A stretch of DNA of 64,000 bases from Dialister hominis (GCF_007164725.1 NZ_AP019697.1:912001-976000); one strand, 5' to 3'. Shown: positions 36,273 to 45,952, counted from the stretch's first letter. The notes: generated by a model from the sequence alone, not told the origin. A program made the numbers and translations.

Positions 36273-37016
36273 CTAGCCTCCAAACCTCTTGATTAGCTGC
36301 CCGTTCTTCATGACTTCAGATGCTGTGATAGTCAGAACGTCGCCTGCAGTGATGCCGCCGGATTTTACGATGGCCTTATAGGTCTCTATCTGCCGTCTGG
36401 CATTTCCCACCGTCCTGGTTACCTTCTGAATTTTCTGCACGGCCTTCTGGGCAGTTTCCATGGCATCCGTCGAGTAGGCTGTGACGCTTCTGGTCTTCTC
36501 CGCTTCTTCAGTACGGCTCTTCAATCCAGTAACATCATTTATCAAGTCGGAGTCAGGCCGAACATACCGATATTCCTTCAGTTCAATAGAGAAATAAACA
36601 TCTCCGGTTCCATCTTTCTCGGAATAGCTGAAATCATCAATGGTACATGGCATGGAAATAGCTGTTCCCGTGATATTGATTCGACATGGCTGTCCTGCTT
36701 TGGCCATCTGCGCAATTTTCTCCACGTAACCATAGGGGCTCATTGAGTAGTTCAGGGAGAAATCATAATCATTGTTCGGGAAGAAGGCCTGAAACTTTAC
36801 GGATCTGAGGCCCGGCTTCCCCAGCATGTTGATTTCTCCGATGGAGTTTATGGTTACTGTAGAGTTATTGAATTTCTGCGAAACCTCGAAGGAACCCGGA
36901 GTGACAGGAAAAATGACCGCATCTCCTCCGCAGTAAAGTGTGAAAGAGCAGTATGAGCCCAGGGCGTTGAAAACGCTGTTCACCGCCCTCAGTGCGCTTT
37001 CGATAAAGCTTGCCAT
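36273..37016 (-). CDS. Tail protein XkdP-like, connecting tape measure and hub
   Basis: Protein of 247 aa in the XkdP slot. The N-terminal ~170 residues (SFTLYCGGDAVIFPVTPGSF ...) form the beta domain found in these baseplate proteins. PBSX XkdP has a C-terminal LysM; here the C-terminus is a helical linker followed by YKAIVKSGGITAGDVLTIT..., which is LysM-like at best. It overlaps the tape measure stop by one base. Confidence 0.78.
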   Translation of the reverse strand: MASFIESALRAVNSVFNALGSYCSFTLYCGGDAVIFPVTPGSFEVSQKFNNSTVTINSIGEINMLGKPGLRSVKFQAFFPNNDYDFSLNYSMSPYGYVEKIAQMAKAGQPCRINITGTAISMPCTIDDFSYSEKDGTGDVYFSIELKEYRYVRPDSDLINDVTGLKSRTEEAEKTRSVTAYSTDAMETAQKAVQKIQKVTRTVGNARRQIETYKAIVKSGGITAGDVLTITASEVMKNGQLIKRFGG

Positions 37017-39160
37017 TAGACTGCCCCCTCATTCATGTTGATGGAATTCTTCGCCAGTTCGTAGTAAATGCGCTCTGCTATTCTTCTGGCCATTTCATTG
37101 ATATCTCCCTGACTGTTAATCTGCGGATTGTAAATATTTACAGTGATGGAGGCGTTTCCGGAATTAGTTCCGGCCATTCTTCCCTGCCTGTAAGCCTGGT
37201 TCAGAGACTGCTCATGCGGAATCACTCTCGCTCCGGATGGAAGGTCCACCACTTCTCCACCACGGTCGTTGATAACTGCAGGTCCACCTCTCCAGTTTGG
37301 AGTACCGGTATAGAGCATGGGGATATTAAATCCCAAATGACCTCCACCCACTCCAGGCACCCAGTCCGGAATGTCTACGCTGATGCCGTTGATTCCTGAA
37401 ATTACGGAATTGATGGCGCTCTTGATTCCATTCATAACCGAAGAGCACACTTCTTCAATCCCGCTGAAAATTCCGGAGAAGAAACTTACAATTCCATCCC
37501 ACGCCGCATTCCACGCGCTGGCGAATGGCCCATTGATGAAATTCACGATGCCATTGAAAAGGTTTCTGAAATAAGGCCCTATGGCGTCCCAGTTTGCATA
37601 GATTAATGCGGCGGCCGCCGCAATGGTCATAATGGCCCACACCACTGGCCCGCCTGCAATGGCAGCAGTAATAAGTGCCCTTGCAACCGCAAGTATCCCT
37701 CCACTAAGAGCAGTAAGCAGTCGTACAGCTCCGACGATAGCCGAAGATGCTGCGCCTCCCAGCACTTTCACAATGGAAAATAGTCCGGAGCCTACCACCG
37801 GCAGTACCCTGGCAAGTCCTCGCACGGAGTACATAAGGAGCCGGTTTTGGATGGTTCCTCCATGAAGCGCGATACCGATATCTCCATAGACTTTGACCAG
37901 TTCCCCTGCCACTCCGATGGCTTTACCTGCTGCCATGTTGAATGCCACGAATCCTATAACAGCTTTCCCAACATTCAGAATCATCTGCTTCTGGCTATCA
38001 TCCAACCCATTAATCCAGTCGGCGGCACCTTTAATGACATCGGTTATCTGCTTCATTGTTGGCGCCAGTAATCCACCTATGGAAATGGCAAGAGATTCCA
38101 CACTGCCCAGCATGGACATGAACGAGCCCTTGGCAGTTTTATTCATGACGTTGAAAGCCTCTTTGGATGAGCCGCTGGCATTCCGGATGGCATCTTCCAG
38201 TGCTTTGTAGTCCTCTGGAGCAGTCTTTATGAGTGCCAGCAGTCCGGAATAAGCATCTTCGCCGGCAATGGCTTTTGCCAGTGCCACCTGCTGCGTGTTG
38301 CTCATCCCGCTCATAGCAGTCCTCATCTGCCCGATAATATTATCCAGTCCCACGAAGTTCCCTGATGCATCTTTGGTCTTGAGCCCCAGGAGTGCAATGG
38401 CGTTTGCCGCTTCTTTTGGCGGAGAAGCAAGTCTTGAAAGGGTAGATCTAAGAGATGTCCCAATGGTGGATGCTTCAATGCCATTATTAGCCATGATGCC
38501 CATAGCCGCTGCCAGCGATTCGATGTCTACGCCCAGGGCATTTGCCGGAGCTCCGGCATACTGCATAGCAGTCCCAAAAGCAGCCATATCCAGTTTTGAC
38601 CTGTTGGCAGCCATCTGAATAATATCCGCTACCTTGGCGGCGTTGGCACCCATATCTCCTGTCATCATCTTGTATGTTGACATGGCGGATGTAATTACAT
38701 CAGCCGTTGCACCAAGGTCTTCCCCTGATGCCACAGCCGCTGTCACGATTCCCGGCAGAGACGCAGTAGCTTGGTTGGCATTGAGCCCGCTGGCGGCCAA
38801 TCTATCCATGGCCTTGGCAGCGTCATTGGCAGAAATCGGGAAGTCGCGGCCCACTTCAGCCGCCACCTTCCTCATCTGTTCCATTTCTTCTGCTGTAGCT
38901 CCTGCTTTCAGCCCTGCCATAGTGATAGTAGAGTCAAAGTCCGCAAAGGTCTTGAGCGCCAATGCTCCTGCTCCGGCCATTCCTTCAGCCATAGGGAGCA
39001 TGGCCCGGCCAATGTTCTCAATGTTTCTTCCGGTCCGGCTGATTTCTCCGCCCAGACGTCTGTGCATCCGTCCGGTCTCTTCCATCTGTCTTCTGATTCT
39101 ACCCAGTGTACCGGATACCTGGTCCTGCAGTCTCATAATGACATCAATGATTTTTGCCAT
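37016..39160 (-). CDS. Tail tape measure protein
   Basis: Protein of 714 aa that sets tail length and exits through the tail at infection. N-terminal coiled coil, then the TP901-type tape measure domain (FDSTITMAGLKAGATAEEMEQ), several hydrophobic helices in the centre (residues ~400-560), and a C-terminal glycine-rich part. It is short for a myophage, which implies a short tail. GGGGAGGTGAGCTG precedes the ATG. The end of the frameshifted chaperone lies just upstream. Confidence 0.95.
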   Translation of the reverse strand: MAKIIDVIMRLQDQVSGTLGRIRRQMEETGRMHRRLGGEISRTGRNIENIGRAMLPMAEGMAGAGALALKTFADFDSTITMAGLKAGATAEEMEQMRKVAAEVGRDFPISANDAAKAMDRLAASGLNANQATASLPGIVTAAVASGEDLGATADVITSAMSTYKMMTGDMGANAAKVADIIQMAANRSKLDMAAFGTAMQYAGAPANALGVDIESLAAAMGIMANNGIEASTIGTSLRSTLSRLASPPKEAANAIALLGLKTKDASGNFVGLDNIIGQMRTAMSGMSNTQQVALAKAIAGEDAYSGLLALIKTAPEDYKALEDAIRNASGSSKEAFNVMNKTAKGSFMSMLGSVESLAISIGGLLAPTMKQITDVIKGAADWINGLDDSQKQMILNVGKAVIGFVAFNMAAGKAIGVAGELVKVYGDIGIALHGGTIQNRLLMYSVRGLARVLPVVGSGLFSIVKVLGGAASSAIVGAVRLLTALSGGILAVARALITAAIAGGPVVWAIMTIAAAAALIYANWDAIGPYFRNLFNGIVNFINGPFASAWNAAWDGIVSFFSGIFSGIEEVCSSVMNGIKSAINSVISGINGISVDIPDWVPGVGGGHLGFNIPMLYTGTPNWRGGPAVINDRGGEVVDLPSGARVIPHEQSLNQAYRQGRMAGTNSGNASITVNIYNPQINSQGDINEMARRIAERIYYELAKNSINMNEGAV

Positions 39161-39164
39161 CAGC

Positions 39165-39347
39165 TCACCTCCCCATGGTCTTATTCAGCCTTGCCTGTTC
39201 TTTCAAAGTTTCTTCGATTTCTTTTGCATAGAACGCCCGGAGCACTACTTTCTCCCCGAGGTCCATGTTGGCATACACTGACGGGAGAATATGATGTTTG
39301 GCATAGAGCCAGTACATCAGCTGCGTTTCCCCGTCAGTTTCAATCAG
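39165..39347 (-). CDS. Tail assembly chaperone C-terminal extension (made by -1 frameshift)
   Basis: A 60-codon frame without its own start that reads LIETDGETQLMYWLYAKHH... to LNKTMGR and ends 4 bases before the tape measure ATG. A slippery A-AAA-AAC heptamer at 39347-39353, just before the TGA of the upstream frame, lets ribosomes shift -1 and make the 198-aa long form, like lambda gpGT. The upstream frame being in the correct phase supports this. Confidence 0.88.
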   Translation of the reverse strand: MIETDGETQLMYWLYAKHHILPSVYANMDLGEKVVLRAFYAKEIEETLKEQARLNKTMGR

Positions 39348-39760
39348 TTTTTTACTTTATCTTCCTGGTCTTCACCATCATCGAATCCGGAAAGCTTCTG
39401 CACTTCTCCGGAAGCGTCTGAGAGCTCACCGGCATTCAACAGCTTTGCCAGAAGGTCCTTTTTCGTTGCCGCCTTAAAGTGCTTCAGCACTTCCTTGTCC
39501 GCAAATTCCGGATTGGTCACGCCCTCGCATACATACAGCATGTTCATGGCGTATAAATCGCCCTGGCTGAGTTTGCCTTTCCCGTCCATTTCGAATGCAA
39601 GAGACTGGATCTCAGCCACCCTTTTGGGCGGGATTTCCTGTAGATGCAGGATGAACGGAGTCTGGAATTTCTTCGTGAGCCGCGGGATTTCATAGTCCTT
39701 TGTCGCTTCTTCTGTGACGGATGCAACATCCGCCTTCAACAGCGCTTCAGTAAGATTCAT
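39344..39760 (-). CDS. Tail assembly chaperone (short, XkdN-like form)
   Basis: Protein of 138 aa, the unshifted product of the two-part chaperone that loads tail tube protein onto the tape measure. It ends DDGEDQEDKVKN at a TGA. GGAGGGGCC precedes the ATG. Its position between tube and tape measure genes is the standard one. Confidence 0.9.
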   Translation of the reverse strand: MNLTEALLKADVASVTEEATKDYEIPRLTKKFQTPFILHLQEIPPKRVAEIQSLAFEMDGKGKLSQGDLYAMNMLYVCEGVTNPEFADKEVLKHFKAATKKDLLAKLLNAGELSDASGEVQKLSGFDDGEDQEDKVKN

Positions 39761-39768
39761 GGCCCCTC

Positions 39769-40206
39769 CTATTCATCTGCCGTATCCAGCAGGTCGAAAT
39801 CAGTAAAAGTGAAATCATAGTCATCCTGGGCCAGTTTTTTAGCCTCCCAGTCCATGAGAGTCATCTTGTCAAAGGTGGCATCCCTGATGACTACCCGTTC
39901 TGACCCAATGGCATCCGGATCATCCAGTTTTGCTACGATTGTGCAGACAGTCTGATGGGCGTTCTTGATGTTTTCAGCCATAAGGTTCAGGAAGAAGGAG
40001 GACATGTGGTTCATCTTCACGTTGCCTTTTCCTTCCCATCCTGTCACTTTGTACTGTTTAGCCATTTTCTTGACCTGGTTCACTTCTTCCTTGGTCAGAT
40101 TAACTTCTGCCTTGAAAGCAGTAACCTGGGCCATGTATTTGTCGTTAATCCACACTTCACCCTGGGTGCCGGACATGACCTGCTGGCTGTTAAATGCTTC
40201 TGCCAT
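39769..40206 (-). CDS. Tail tube protein, XkdM (DUF2001)-like
   Basis: Protein of 145 aa that builds the inner tail tube. It starts MAEAFNSQQVMSGTQGEVWIN and has a beta-rich tail tube fold with GKGNVKMNHMSS and a C-terminal DYDFTFTDFDLLD. GAGGGAGG precedes the start. It sits between the sheath and the chaperone. Confidence 0.9.
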   Translation of the reverse strand: MAEAFNSQQVMSGTQGEVWINDKYMAQVTAFKAEVNLTKEEVNQVKKMAKQYKVTGWEGKGNVKMNHMSSFFLNLMAENIKNAHQTVCTIVAKLDDPDAIGSERVVIRDATFDKMTLMDWEAKKLAQDDYDFTFTDFDLLDTADE

Positions 40207-40219
40207 TTTCTAACCTCCC

Positions 40220-41380
40220 TCAGATGTTAATTGGAAGTTCAATGTCTTCCATAGCATCCAGAATCTTAATCTTTGCTGTCAGGAATACCTTCTTCTTGGT
40301 ATCCAGCTTCTTGATTTCAAGGTCGCTCATCTTCGCCAGTTCATCCTTGGTATAAAGGCCATGGACAATCTGGTAATTCTTTACCGCATCCACGTCGATA
40401 TCCACCTGAGAATAGTCCTTCTGCAGCAGACGTCCTCTTTCCAATTCAAGGAAATATCCCTGGATAGCGGAAATCAGAAGGCACTTGTTGTCGTAGTCAT
40501 TGGTATATTTACCGATATAGCTGTCCTGCGCGGTCTTCCTGATGTCGTCGTAAATCATATCCATGATATCCACGGTCTTGATGGTCTGATAGGCCTCCAG
40601 CTTTCCCTGAGTGGTGGTTACCAGGGAGTTCATAGCACGGGACATCTTGAATTTTTCTCCGTCGAACCAGATGAAGAATTCGCCCTTGTTGACTTTTTCG
40701 TCGTTTTCATCCAGTGTGTGCCGGTCGCAGTCAATTACTTCAGCGAGCGGCGCATAAGTAGCGGATATGGTCATTGGAGTACCTGCGATGAGTCCCGCGA
40801 TGCGCGCCGTGTATTCCGCCGGTGAATAGGTCTTGGTCTTCGTCTTGATTGATGTATTGCCGAAATCAATAATGCCTTCATAGTCTCCGGCATAGTTTGG
40901 AAGGACTGCCTTCACCTTCTTAAATTTGTTTTCCCGGTTTGTCTTCACCCAAGTGGCCACAGCTTCACACTGGACGTCGGTAATGGTCGGAATGGCCAGA
41001 TAGTCCCAGCGTTCTGTTGCCAATACGGAAAGATCGTCGGCGAATTTATCGGCCTTGGTGTCGTTTTCCGCATTCTTCGCCACCAGCAGCACTTTGACCC
41101 GGTACGGTGTTTTTGTGTAACCGATTAAGCACTTTGTGATGTAGTCCTTGTTTTCGTCAGACAGTTCTGACGGGATATCATCGGTGGTGTAGATTGTAAA
41201 TGGATTTTCAATTGCCTTGACCGTATCGTCTCCCACCGTGTGGTCGGTCTTCAGCTTTGTAATGGTATCAGCAGCTTCTTCCAGAATCAGCGCCACAATG
41301 CCGCGCTGGCTCCTCTGGATAGCTTCAATACCTGCTTCAATGAAGCTGATATTAATACTGGGCATACCAAGTTTCGCCAT
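40220..41380 (-). CDS. Tail sheath protein
   Basis: Contractile sheath subunit (386 aa, XkdK type). It has the N-terminal domain MPSINISFIEAGIEAIQRSQRG and the C-terminal sheath domain with KNYQIVHGLYTKDELAKMS and IKILDAMEDIELPINI. Its presence makes this a contractile-tailed phage. GGAGG lies upstream of the ATG. Confidence 0.94.
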   Translation of the reverse strand: MAKLGMPSINISFIEAGIEAIQRSQRGIVALILEEAADTITKLKTDHTVGDDTVKAIENPFTIYTTDDIPSELSDENKDYITKCLIGYTKTPYRVKVLLVAKNAENDTKADKFADDLSVLATERWDYLAIPTITDVQCEAVATWVKTNRENKFKKVKAVLPNYAGDYEGIIDFGNTSIKTKTKTYSPAEYTARIAGLIAGTPMTISATYAPLAEVIDCDRHTLDENDEKVNKGEFFIWFDGEKFKMSRAMNSLVTTTQGKLEAYQTIKTVDIMDMIYDDIRKTAQDSYIGKYTNDYDNKCLLISAIQGYFLELERGRLLQKDYSQVDIDVDAVKNYQIVHGLYTKDELAKMSDLEIKKLDTKKKVFLTAKIKILDAMEDIELPINI

Positions 41381-41393
41381 GAGTTATTTCCTC

Positions 41394-41879
41394 CTAACTG
41401 TTATTATCAATGAAATCATGGACGGTCTCATCTCCATTGAGCCCGTTCACTTCGATTTCCTCCATCATTTCCGCTCCGGATTCCGACTTCCCTGTCTGTT
41501 CCAGATAGATAATCTCAATGGTTATCTGCAGGATATCCTGTTCTTCCCCCACTCTGTCCGGAGTAACCCGGTCAACATGAAGGAAACGGCCTCCCACCTT
41601 CATTCCCAGAGCAAAATGACTTTGAATTCTGTCAAAAACATCAAGATAATGCACCTCATCCCTCATGCTGTCCTTTGGAAAATAGGTTAGCACGATGGAA
41701 AGGTGTTTCTCCATGAAATTTGTAGTCTGCGGGATGGAAACAGGGATGGCGGCGATAAAGAAACAGGGCTTTTTGAAATTTTCCAATGCTTCATCAGAGT
41801 ACACAGTACACTTGAATTCATCTTTCAGAATCTGCGTCACTGTCTTTACGATATCAATCATCTTTACGATTTCAGCCAA
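41394..41879 (-). CDS. Tail terminator family protein
   Basis: Protein of about 161 aa that caps the tail tube and joins it to the head (DUF6838-like by my recognition). Core motif CFFIAAIPVSIPQTTNFMEK (in part) and beta strands around DILQITIEIIYLEQ. The start is unclear: TTG 41879 follows AGGTG; GTG 41888 and ATG 41861 are in the same frame. It overlaps the gp10-like gene in every case except the last. Confidence 0.78.
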   Translation of the reverse strand: MAEIVKMIDIVKTVTQILKDEFKCTVYSDEALENFKKPCFFIAAIPVSIPQTTNFMEKHLSIVLTYFPKDSMRDEVHYLDVFDRIQSHFALGMKVGGRFLHVDRVTPDRVGEEQDILQITIEIIYLEQTGKSESGAEMMEEIEVNGLNGDETVHDFIDNNS

Positions 41880-42270
41880 GTTCCACACCTACCTTTTCCG
41901 CCAGTCTTCTTCCCATTTCGTCATAAATGCCAGGGCCTTCCGCATTCACGGTCTTTTCCATGAAGTGGGTGCCCTGCTTGTAGCCTTTTATCTTGCCATG
42001 AGGCGTCTTCCATACGTGACCGCGCTCCACCAGGTGGAAGTGAGGAGCCGTGCTGTAGATGTGGGCTTCCAGCGTTTTGGCGGATGTTCCCGCCATTTCC
42101 ATCTTCCAGCTGTTCTTCAGCTTATGAGGATGTTTGGCATGCCCAACCGGGCTCGCGGCTTTGATTTCCCTTCTGAGCTTTTTGGCCCCTCTCTGAAGCT
42201 CCGCTTCGGCTTCCGCCGGAAATTCCTTCTGCACTTTCTCAATGAGTGCGGTGTATTCCTCAATCCTCAT
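41872..42270 (-). CDS. HK97 gp10-like head-tail protein
   Basis: Protein of 132 aa of the gp10/minor capsid family, with a Lys/Glu-rich N-terminal helix, then GHVWKTPHGKIKGYKQGTHF, which is characteristic, and FMEKTVNAEGP. ATG 42270 follows AGAGGTG; a GTG 9 bases earlier is possible. Confidence 0.87.
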   Translation of the reverse strand: MRIEEYTALIEKVQKEFPAEAEAELQRGAKKLRREIKAASPVGHAKHPHKLKNSWKMEMAGTSAKTLEAHIYSTAPHFHLVERGHVWKTPHGKIKGYKQGTHFMEKTVNAEGPGIYDEMGRRLAEKVGVELG

Positions 42271-42613
42271 CTTCCGCACCTCTCTGCAGACGCCGGCACA
42301 TGATTTCCAGTTTCACGTGAGCCATATAGACATCGGAGATGGTCTGGATTTCATACAGCACGCCCTGGTAGTAAATCAGCATGTTCGTGTTAAGGCCTTT
42401 CCTGTAGCGGATAGTGACCTTGATGGTCTCCTGTACCTTGTCCTTAAACTGCTCATAGTATTCTTTCCCACGAAAAGGCTCCATCCTTGCCCAGATGGAA
42501 TGCCCTATGACATCTACTTTCTCTTGGTGCGTCAACCCGTATTCGTCTTCCTTGTCCACATACTGCAGAATGTGAATCTTTTTATCCATGGATCCGATTT
42601 CAGCATTAATCAT
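42260..42613 (-). CDS. Head closure protein
   Basis: Protein of 117 aa of the SPP1 gp16 / HK97 head-tail adaptor type that seals the portal after packaging. Conserved pieces: MDKKIHILQYVDKEDEYGL, IWARMEPFRGKEYYEQ, and YYQGVLYEIQTISDV. It overlaps the preceding gene by 4 bases (ATGA). Confidence 0.88.
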   Translation of the reverse strand: MINAEIGSMDKKIHILQYVDKEDEYGLTHQEKVDVIGHSIWARMEPFRGKEYYEQFKDKVQETIKVTIRYRKGLNTNMLIYYQGVLYEIQTISDVYMAHVKLEIMCRRLQRGAEDED

Positions 42614-42915
42614 GTCTTATCAGCCTCCGGATATGCCTCGCATTGGGCAATGTGTGTAAGAAGCGCCGTGACTGTGTGCGGCAGAACGTTGATGGCCCCG
42701 GGTTTAGAGCTGTATACAGCACGGTTCTCATACCAGTGAGTTACCAGCTGCTTCACACACAGCTCGCAGAGCGGACTCCCGTCCGCCCTCTTCCCGGTGG
42801 TCTTTTCGACGTAATCGCTGGCCGCACTGATCAGGGAGGAAATCAGTTCGTCATCGTCAGTGATATCTTCATCGACTTTGAGATAGTTCTTTGCCTGTTC
42901 CAGTGTTACGGCCAT
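42610..42915 (-). CDS. gp6-like head-tail connector
   Basis: Helical protein of 101 aa that forms the ring under the portal. The family start is clear: MAVTLEQAKNYLKVDED, then DELISSLISAASDYVEKTTG. GGGAGGG precedes the ATG. Confidence 0.92.
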   Translation of the reverse strand: MAVTLEQAKNYLKVDEDITDDDELISSLISAASDYVEKTTGKRADGSPLCELCVKQLVTHWYENRAVYSSKPGAINVLPHTVTALLTHIAQCEAYPEADKT

Positions 42916-42933
42916 GATTTATTCCCTCCCGTC

Positions 42934-44094
42934 TCAGGCGGTAGCATTGCCTGCCAGCATAACCAGAGAATTAAAATCAACCGGTTTACCATCGGCAATC
43001 ATGATTGACTTCCTTACAAGATCGTCGGTGTCATTGTCTTCATATATCTTCATGGCCACGCTGTAGTTGCTGTTGAGTACGTAGTCCTTCATGCGGTAAA
43101 TGAAGGCGAACACGTCGGTTTTATTCAGTGTAGTAGAAAATGCCGGCAGGTAGTCGCAGAGCTCTACGTTGCGGCCCAGGAGGACTCTGGAAGGAACACC
43201 GTTGATACCTGCAGTCACTCTTGCAATGGGCTGGCCGTTGGAGTCGGTCATACCGATAAAAGACATAAAAGTAGCTTTGCTCATTACCCATACAGAACCT
43301 GCTTCATATGCCTGGGGAATGGCGGCTTCTGCCTTAATGAGGGTATTATAATCAAGCTTTGCGGCGTTGATGGTGACGCCCTGAGACTTATCCGCCAGGA
43401 TGCCTGTGGGCTGACCGGAGCCGGTGCCGTTGATAATAGATTCTTCCAGAGCTACCACCATAGCCTCTGCCACATTGTTCACAATGATATCTTCAAATGC
43501 GGAAAGCGTCATGTTCTCGGTTTCAAGGGTTACAGCAACAGCACAGCGCAGTTTGAAATGGCTGAAAGTAATGCTGCCCAGCACCTTTTTCTGCTTTTCG
43601 GAAGTAGCCCCTTCTGCTACCCACTTAGCCACCGGCTTTACGTTGGATGTCGGGATGGCAAGGCCGGTCTTATAGGCCGTGCGGGTTACCAGGGGCAGAA
43701 TATTGCCATAGGTACGAACCTTTTCAATAACGCGGTTCAGGGTAGTCGGCGGAATCAGCGCGGCTGCATCTGTGGTTGTAGCGGCATCGCGGAATTCAGC
43801 AGGAATCGGCGTACCCTTGGTTACATATTCCATGAATGCGGAACGGTATTCGTCGGATTCATATGGATTTTTCTTTACGGCGGCCTGGGGCTTGCTTCTT
43901 TTCTGCACGCCTTCCGGTTCCTTGTCGAACTGAATTCCCTGGGCAATCTTTTCACGCTCTTCGATTTCCTCATGTTCTGCATCCAGTTTTTTCAGTTCTT
44001 CCTGCAGCGCGTTCAGGTTCACCTTACCTTCGCCTTCCAGCGCTTTTCTGATTTCCATTTTTCTTGCTCTAATTTCAAGAAGTCTCTTATTCAT
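42934..44094 (-). CDS. Major capsid protein, HK97 fold
   Basis: Shell protein of 386 aa. The first ~100 residues are a Lys/Glu-rich coiled coil (delta domain), normally removed by the prohead protease, followed by the HK97 core (ATTTDAAALIPPTTLNRVIEK, NGTGSGQPTGIL, RVLLGRNVELCDYLP). AAAAGGAGAG precedes the ATG. Downstream of the protease gene. Confidence 0.96.
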   Translation of the reverse strand: MNKRLLEIRARKMEIRKALEGEGKVNLNALQEELKKLDAEHEEIEEREKIAQGIQFDKEPEGVQKRSKPQAAVKKNPYESDEYRSAFMEYVTKGTPIPAEFRDAATTTDAAALIPPTTLNRVIEKVRTYGNILPLVTRTAYKTGLAIPTSNVKPVAKWVAEGATSEKQKKVLGSITFSHFKLRCAVAVTLETENMTLSAFEDIIVNNVAEAMVVALEESIINGTGSGQPTGILADKSQGVTINAAKLDYNTLIKAEAAIPQAYEAGSVWVMSKATFMSFIGMTDSNGQPIARVTAGINGVPSRVLLGRNVELCDYLPAFSTTLNKTDVFAFIYRMKDYVLNSNYSVAMKIYEDNDTDDLVRKSIMIADGKPVDFNSLVMLAGNATA

Positions 44095-44112
44095 TTTTTC
44101 TCTCCTTTTATT

Positions 44113-44715
44113 TTACAAAAAAGTTTCTATAATGAGCTTCTTTCGAAGTTCTTCACTCTTTTCCTTCTCCTGTAGTTCGGCAATCATGGCATTATGGCCT
44201 CTGGCTTCAATGCTTGTGCCATCGTATGCAGGGAAATCCACCGGACTGACGTCCATGATGAAATCAATGTGATCGATGGTCCTTGTCTGTGTCTTTGCCA
44301 CCGAATCGTTTTCCCAGGAGTCTTTATCACTTGTATAAGCAAATGACATCTTGGAAATGTCTCCCCGCTTAATCAGCTGATAAATGTCCCTTCCTGTCGT
44401 GGTAGGCGCAATGTCCGCATCAATCTTGAGCCCCTTCTCATCCACATTGAGACGCAGGGTTCCGTTGGAAGTCCTTGCCAGGATCAATGCGGAGTCGGAG
44501 TGGTTATACCGCAAGATGACGTCGCTCATGTCCGTATTGGCATCAACGGCCCCAGGAGCGATGACTTCATAGTATTTCGTGCCGGAGTACGGACTCTCCC
44601 ACAGCAGTGTTTTCTGATTGAAAACCAGTGCATAACCCTCGACATGAAGATTCTCCCCATCCGCATCATCAGCCGCCCTGAGCTGCATGCTTCGTACCTT
44701 AATCTTCTTTCTCAT
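44113..44715 (-). CDS. HK97-type prohead protease
   Basis: Serine protease of about 200 aa that trims the capsid scaffold. Motifs: VEGYALVFNQ, RYNHSD with the catalytic His, and ISKMSFAYTSD with the Ser. ATG 44715 (MRKKIKVRSM) follows GGGGGTGATGGGG; the frame is open 9 codons upstream. It overlaps the portal gene by 17 bases. Confidence 0.94.
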   Translation of the reverse strand: MRKKIKVRSMQLRAADDADGENLHVEGYALVFNQKTLLWESPYSGTKYYEVIAPGAVDANTDMSDVILRYNHSDSALILARTSNGTLRLNVDEKGLKIDADIAPTTTGRDIYQLIKRGDISKMSFAYTSDKDSWENDSVAKTQTRTIDHIDFIMDVSPVDFPAYDGTSIEARGHNAMIAELQEKEKSEELRKKLIIETFL

Positions 44716-45952
44716 CCCCATCACCCCCTTTCGAATCATCATCGTCTTTACCCGTCTGGTAAAGCGACTGGTCCTTGGTCTTTACATAATTCAGGCTGAC
44801 CACAATTTCCTCGCCTTCCTTGCCAGGCAGTCCGGCATATCCGAATAGCTCTCGGATTTCATTCCGCTTGATAGCTCCCGCCGGAATCATGGCCTCCGCA
44901 ATCTTTACCTTGGAGGTGGTGCTCATGTATGCCAGGCGGTTCCCCTCGAATACGATTTCATTCCCGAATCCTCTTTCCTTGGGAGTGAAGATTTTTTCCG
45001 TGAATTCCTGTGACAGCTTGATTGCTATCGGGGCAATGACGCTTTCATAGAATGCCTGATACTCTTCTTCCTTAAACTTTCCGGAGACGATTTCTTCGGA
45101 AACTCCGAAGTACTTATACAGATTGTCCCTGGCAAACTTCATCTGTCCCGACTCGAAGGTCTGTGTATCTGTAGTCAGCTGCTGGAACTTGCCTCTGTTA
45201 TCCAGTGAACCGATGCCGGAACCGTTGGACGGCCCTGCAAAGCTGTCCACGAATTTCCGCCACATGCTTTCCTGGTCTTCCGGCCTCACGGTACCAGTCC
45301 ACTGGATGATGCCGCGGAGCTTGTGAAAATTCTTCACCACGTTGATGACTGCCGTCTTCACTGCCTTCAGGAGGTTGATATCCTCCCTCAGAATCTTTCC
45401 TTCTGGATCTCCAAAGACGTCATCCCGATTGAAGTGTCTCCGGATGTGAATCATCTCTTCGTAGGGAACCGTAGCTTGTTCCCCGGTTCCGAATGTGAAA
45501 CGGCAGTAAAGGTTACCCTTCTTGTCCTCAAAAAGCTCCAGATTATTGAAATTCAGCGGCCAAAGAGCCTCCACATTTCCATTCATGTCTCTCTGGATGT
45601 ACACGAAGAGGTTATTGTAGCAGTAATACTGGGCCACAATCTTTTCAATGAACTCCGATGCCGTCATGATCCAGTTCGGCCTGGTAGAAAGGATATACTG
45701 CAGCTTGCTGTCCGCATTTTTCACAATATTTCCGTTCTTCAGGACTATGTGGCGCGGATGGAGCTTTCCGGCATGACGCGCAATGGTATCAATGCAGTTT
45801 CTTCCGGTGGCGTTGTCATAGGCTTCCCCGTCGAAAGGAACGTAGTCATTTGACCATCCGTTTAGCAGCTTTGCCCTGGTAAGTCCATCCTGGCCGCCGG
45901 TGATTCTGCCAAAGATGTTCCGGATCATGCTTCTTAGTTGGATTTTTCTCAA
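44699..45952 (-). CDS. Portal protein, HK97 family
   Basis: Dodecameric DNA gate of the capsid (417 aa). Recognisable motifs are NCIDTIARHAGKL, WPLNFNNLELF and KYFGVSEEIVSG. I prefer a TTG start at 45952 because GGGGGTGA lies 5 bases before it; that places it 14 bases after the terminase stop. A TTG at 45970 is also in frame. Confidence 0.94.
   Translation of the reverse strand: MRKIQLRSMIRNIFGRITGGQDGLTRAKLLNGWSNDYVPFDGEAYDNATGRNCIDTIARHAGKLHPRHIVLKNGNIVKNADSKLQYILSTRPNWIMTASEFIEKIVAQYYCYNNLFVYIQRDMNGNVEALWPLNFNNLELFEDKKGNLYCRFTFGTGEQATVPYEEMIHIRRHFNRDDVFGDPEGKILREDINLLKAVKTAVINVVKNFHKLRGIIQWTGTVRPEDQESMWRKFVDSFAGPSNGSGIGSLDNRGKFQQLTTDTQTFESGQMKFARDNLYKYFGVSEEIVSGKFKEEEYQAFYESVIAPIAIKLSQEFTEKIFTPKERGFGNEIVFEGNRLAYMSTTSKVKIAEAMIPAGAIKRNEIRELFGYAGLPGKEGEEIVVSLNYVKTKDQSLYQTGKDDDDSKGGDGDEKED

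Noticed and set aside
38634-39421. Plus-strand frames of about 215 codons opposite the tape measure gene
   Set aside because: Antisense to a clearly identified gene; composition reflects the complementary Ala/Met-rich coding.
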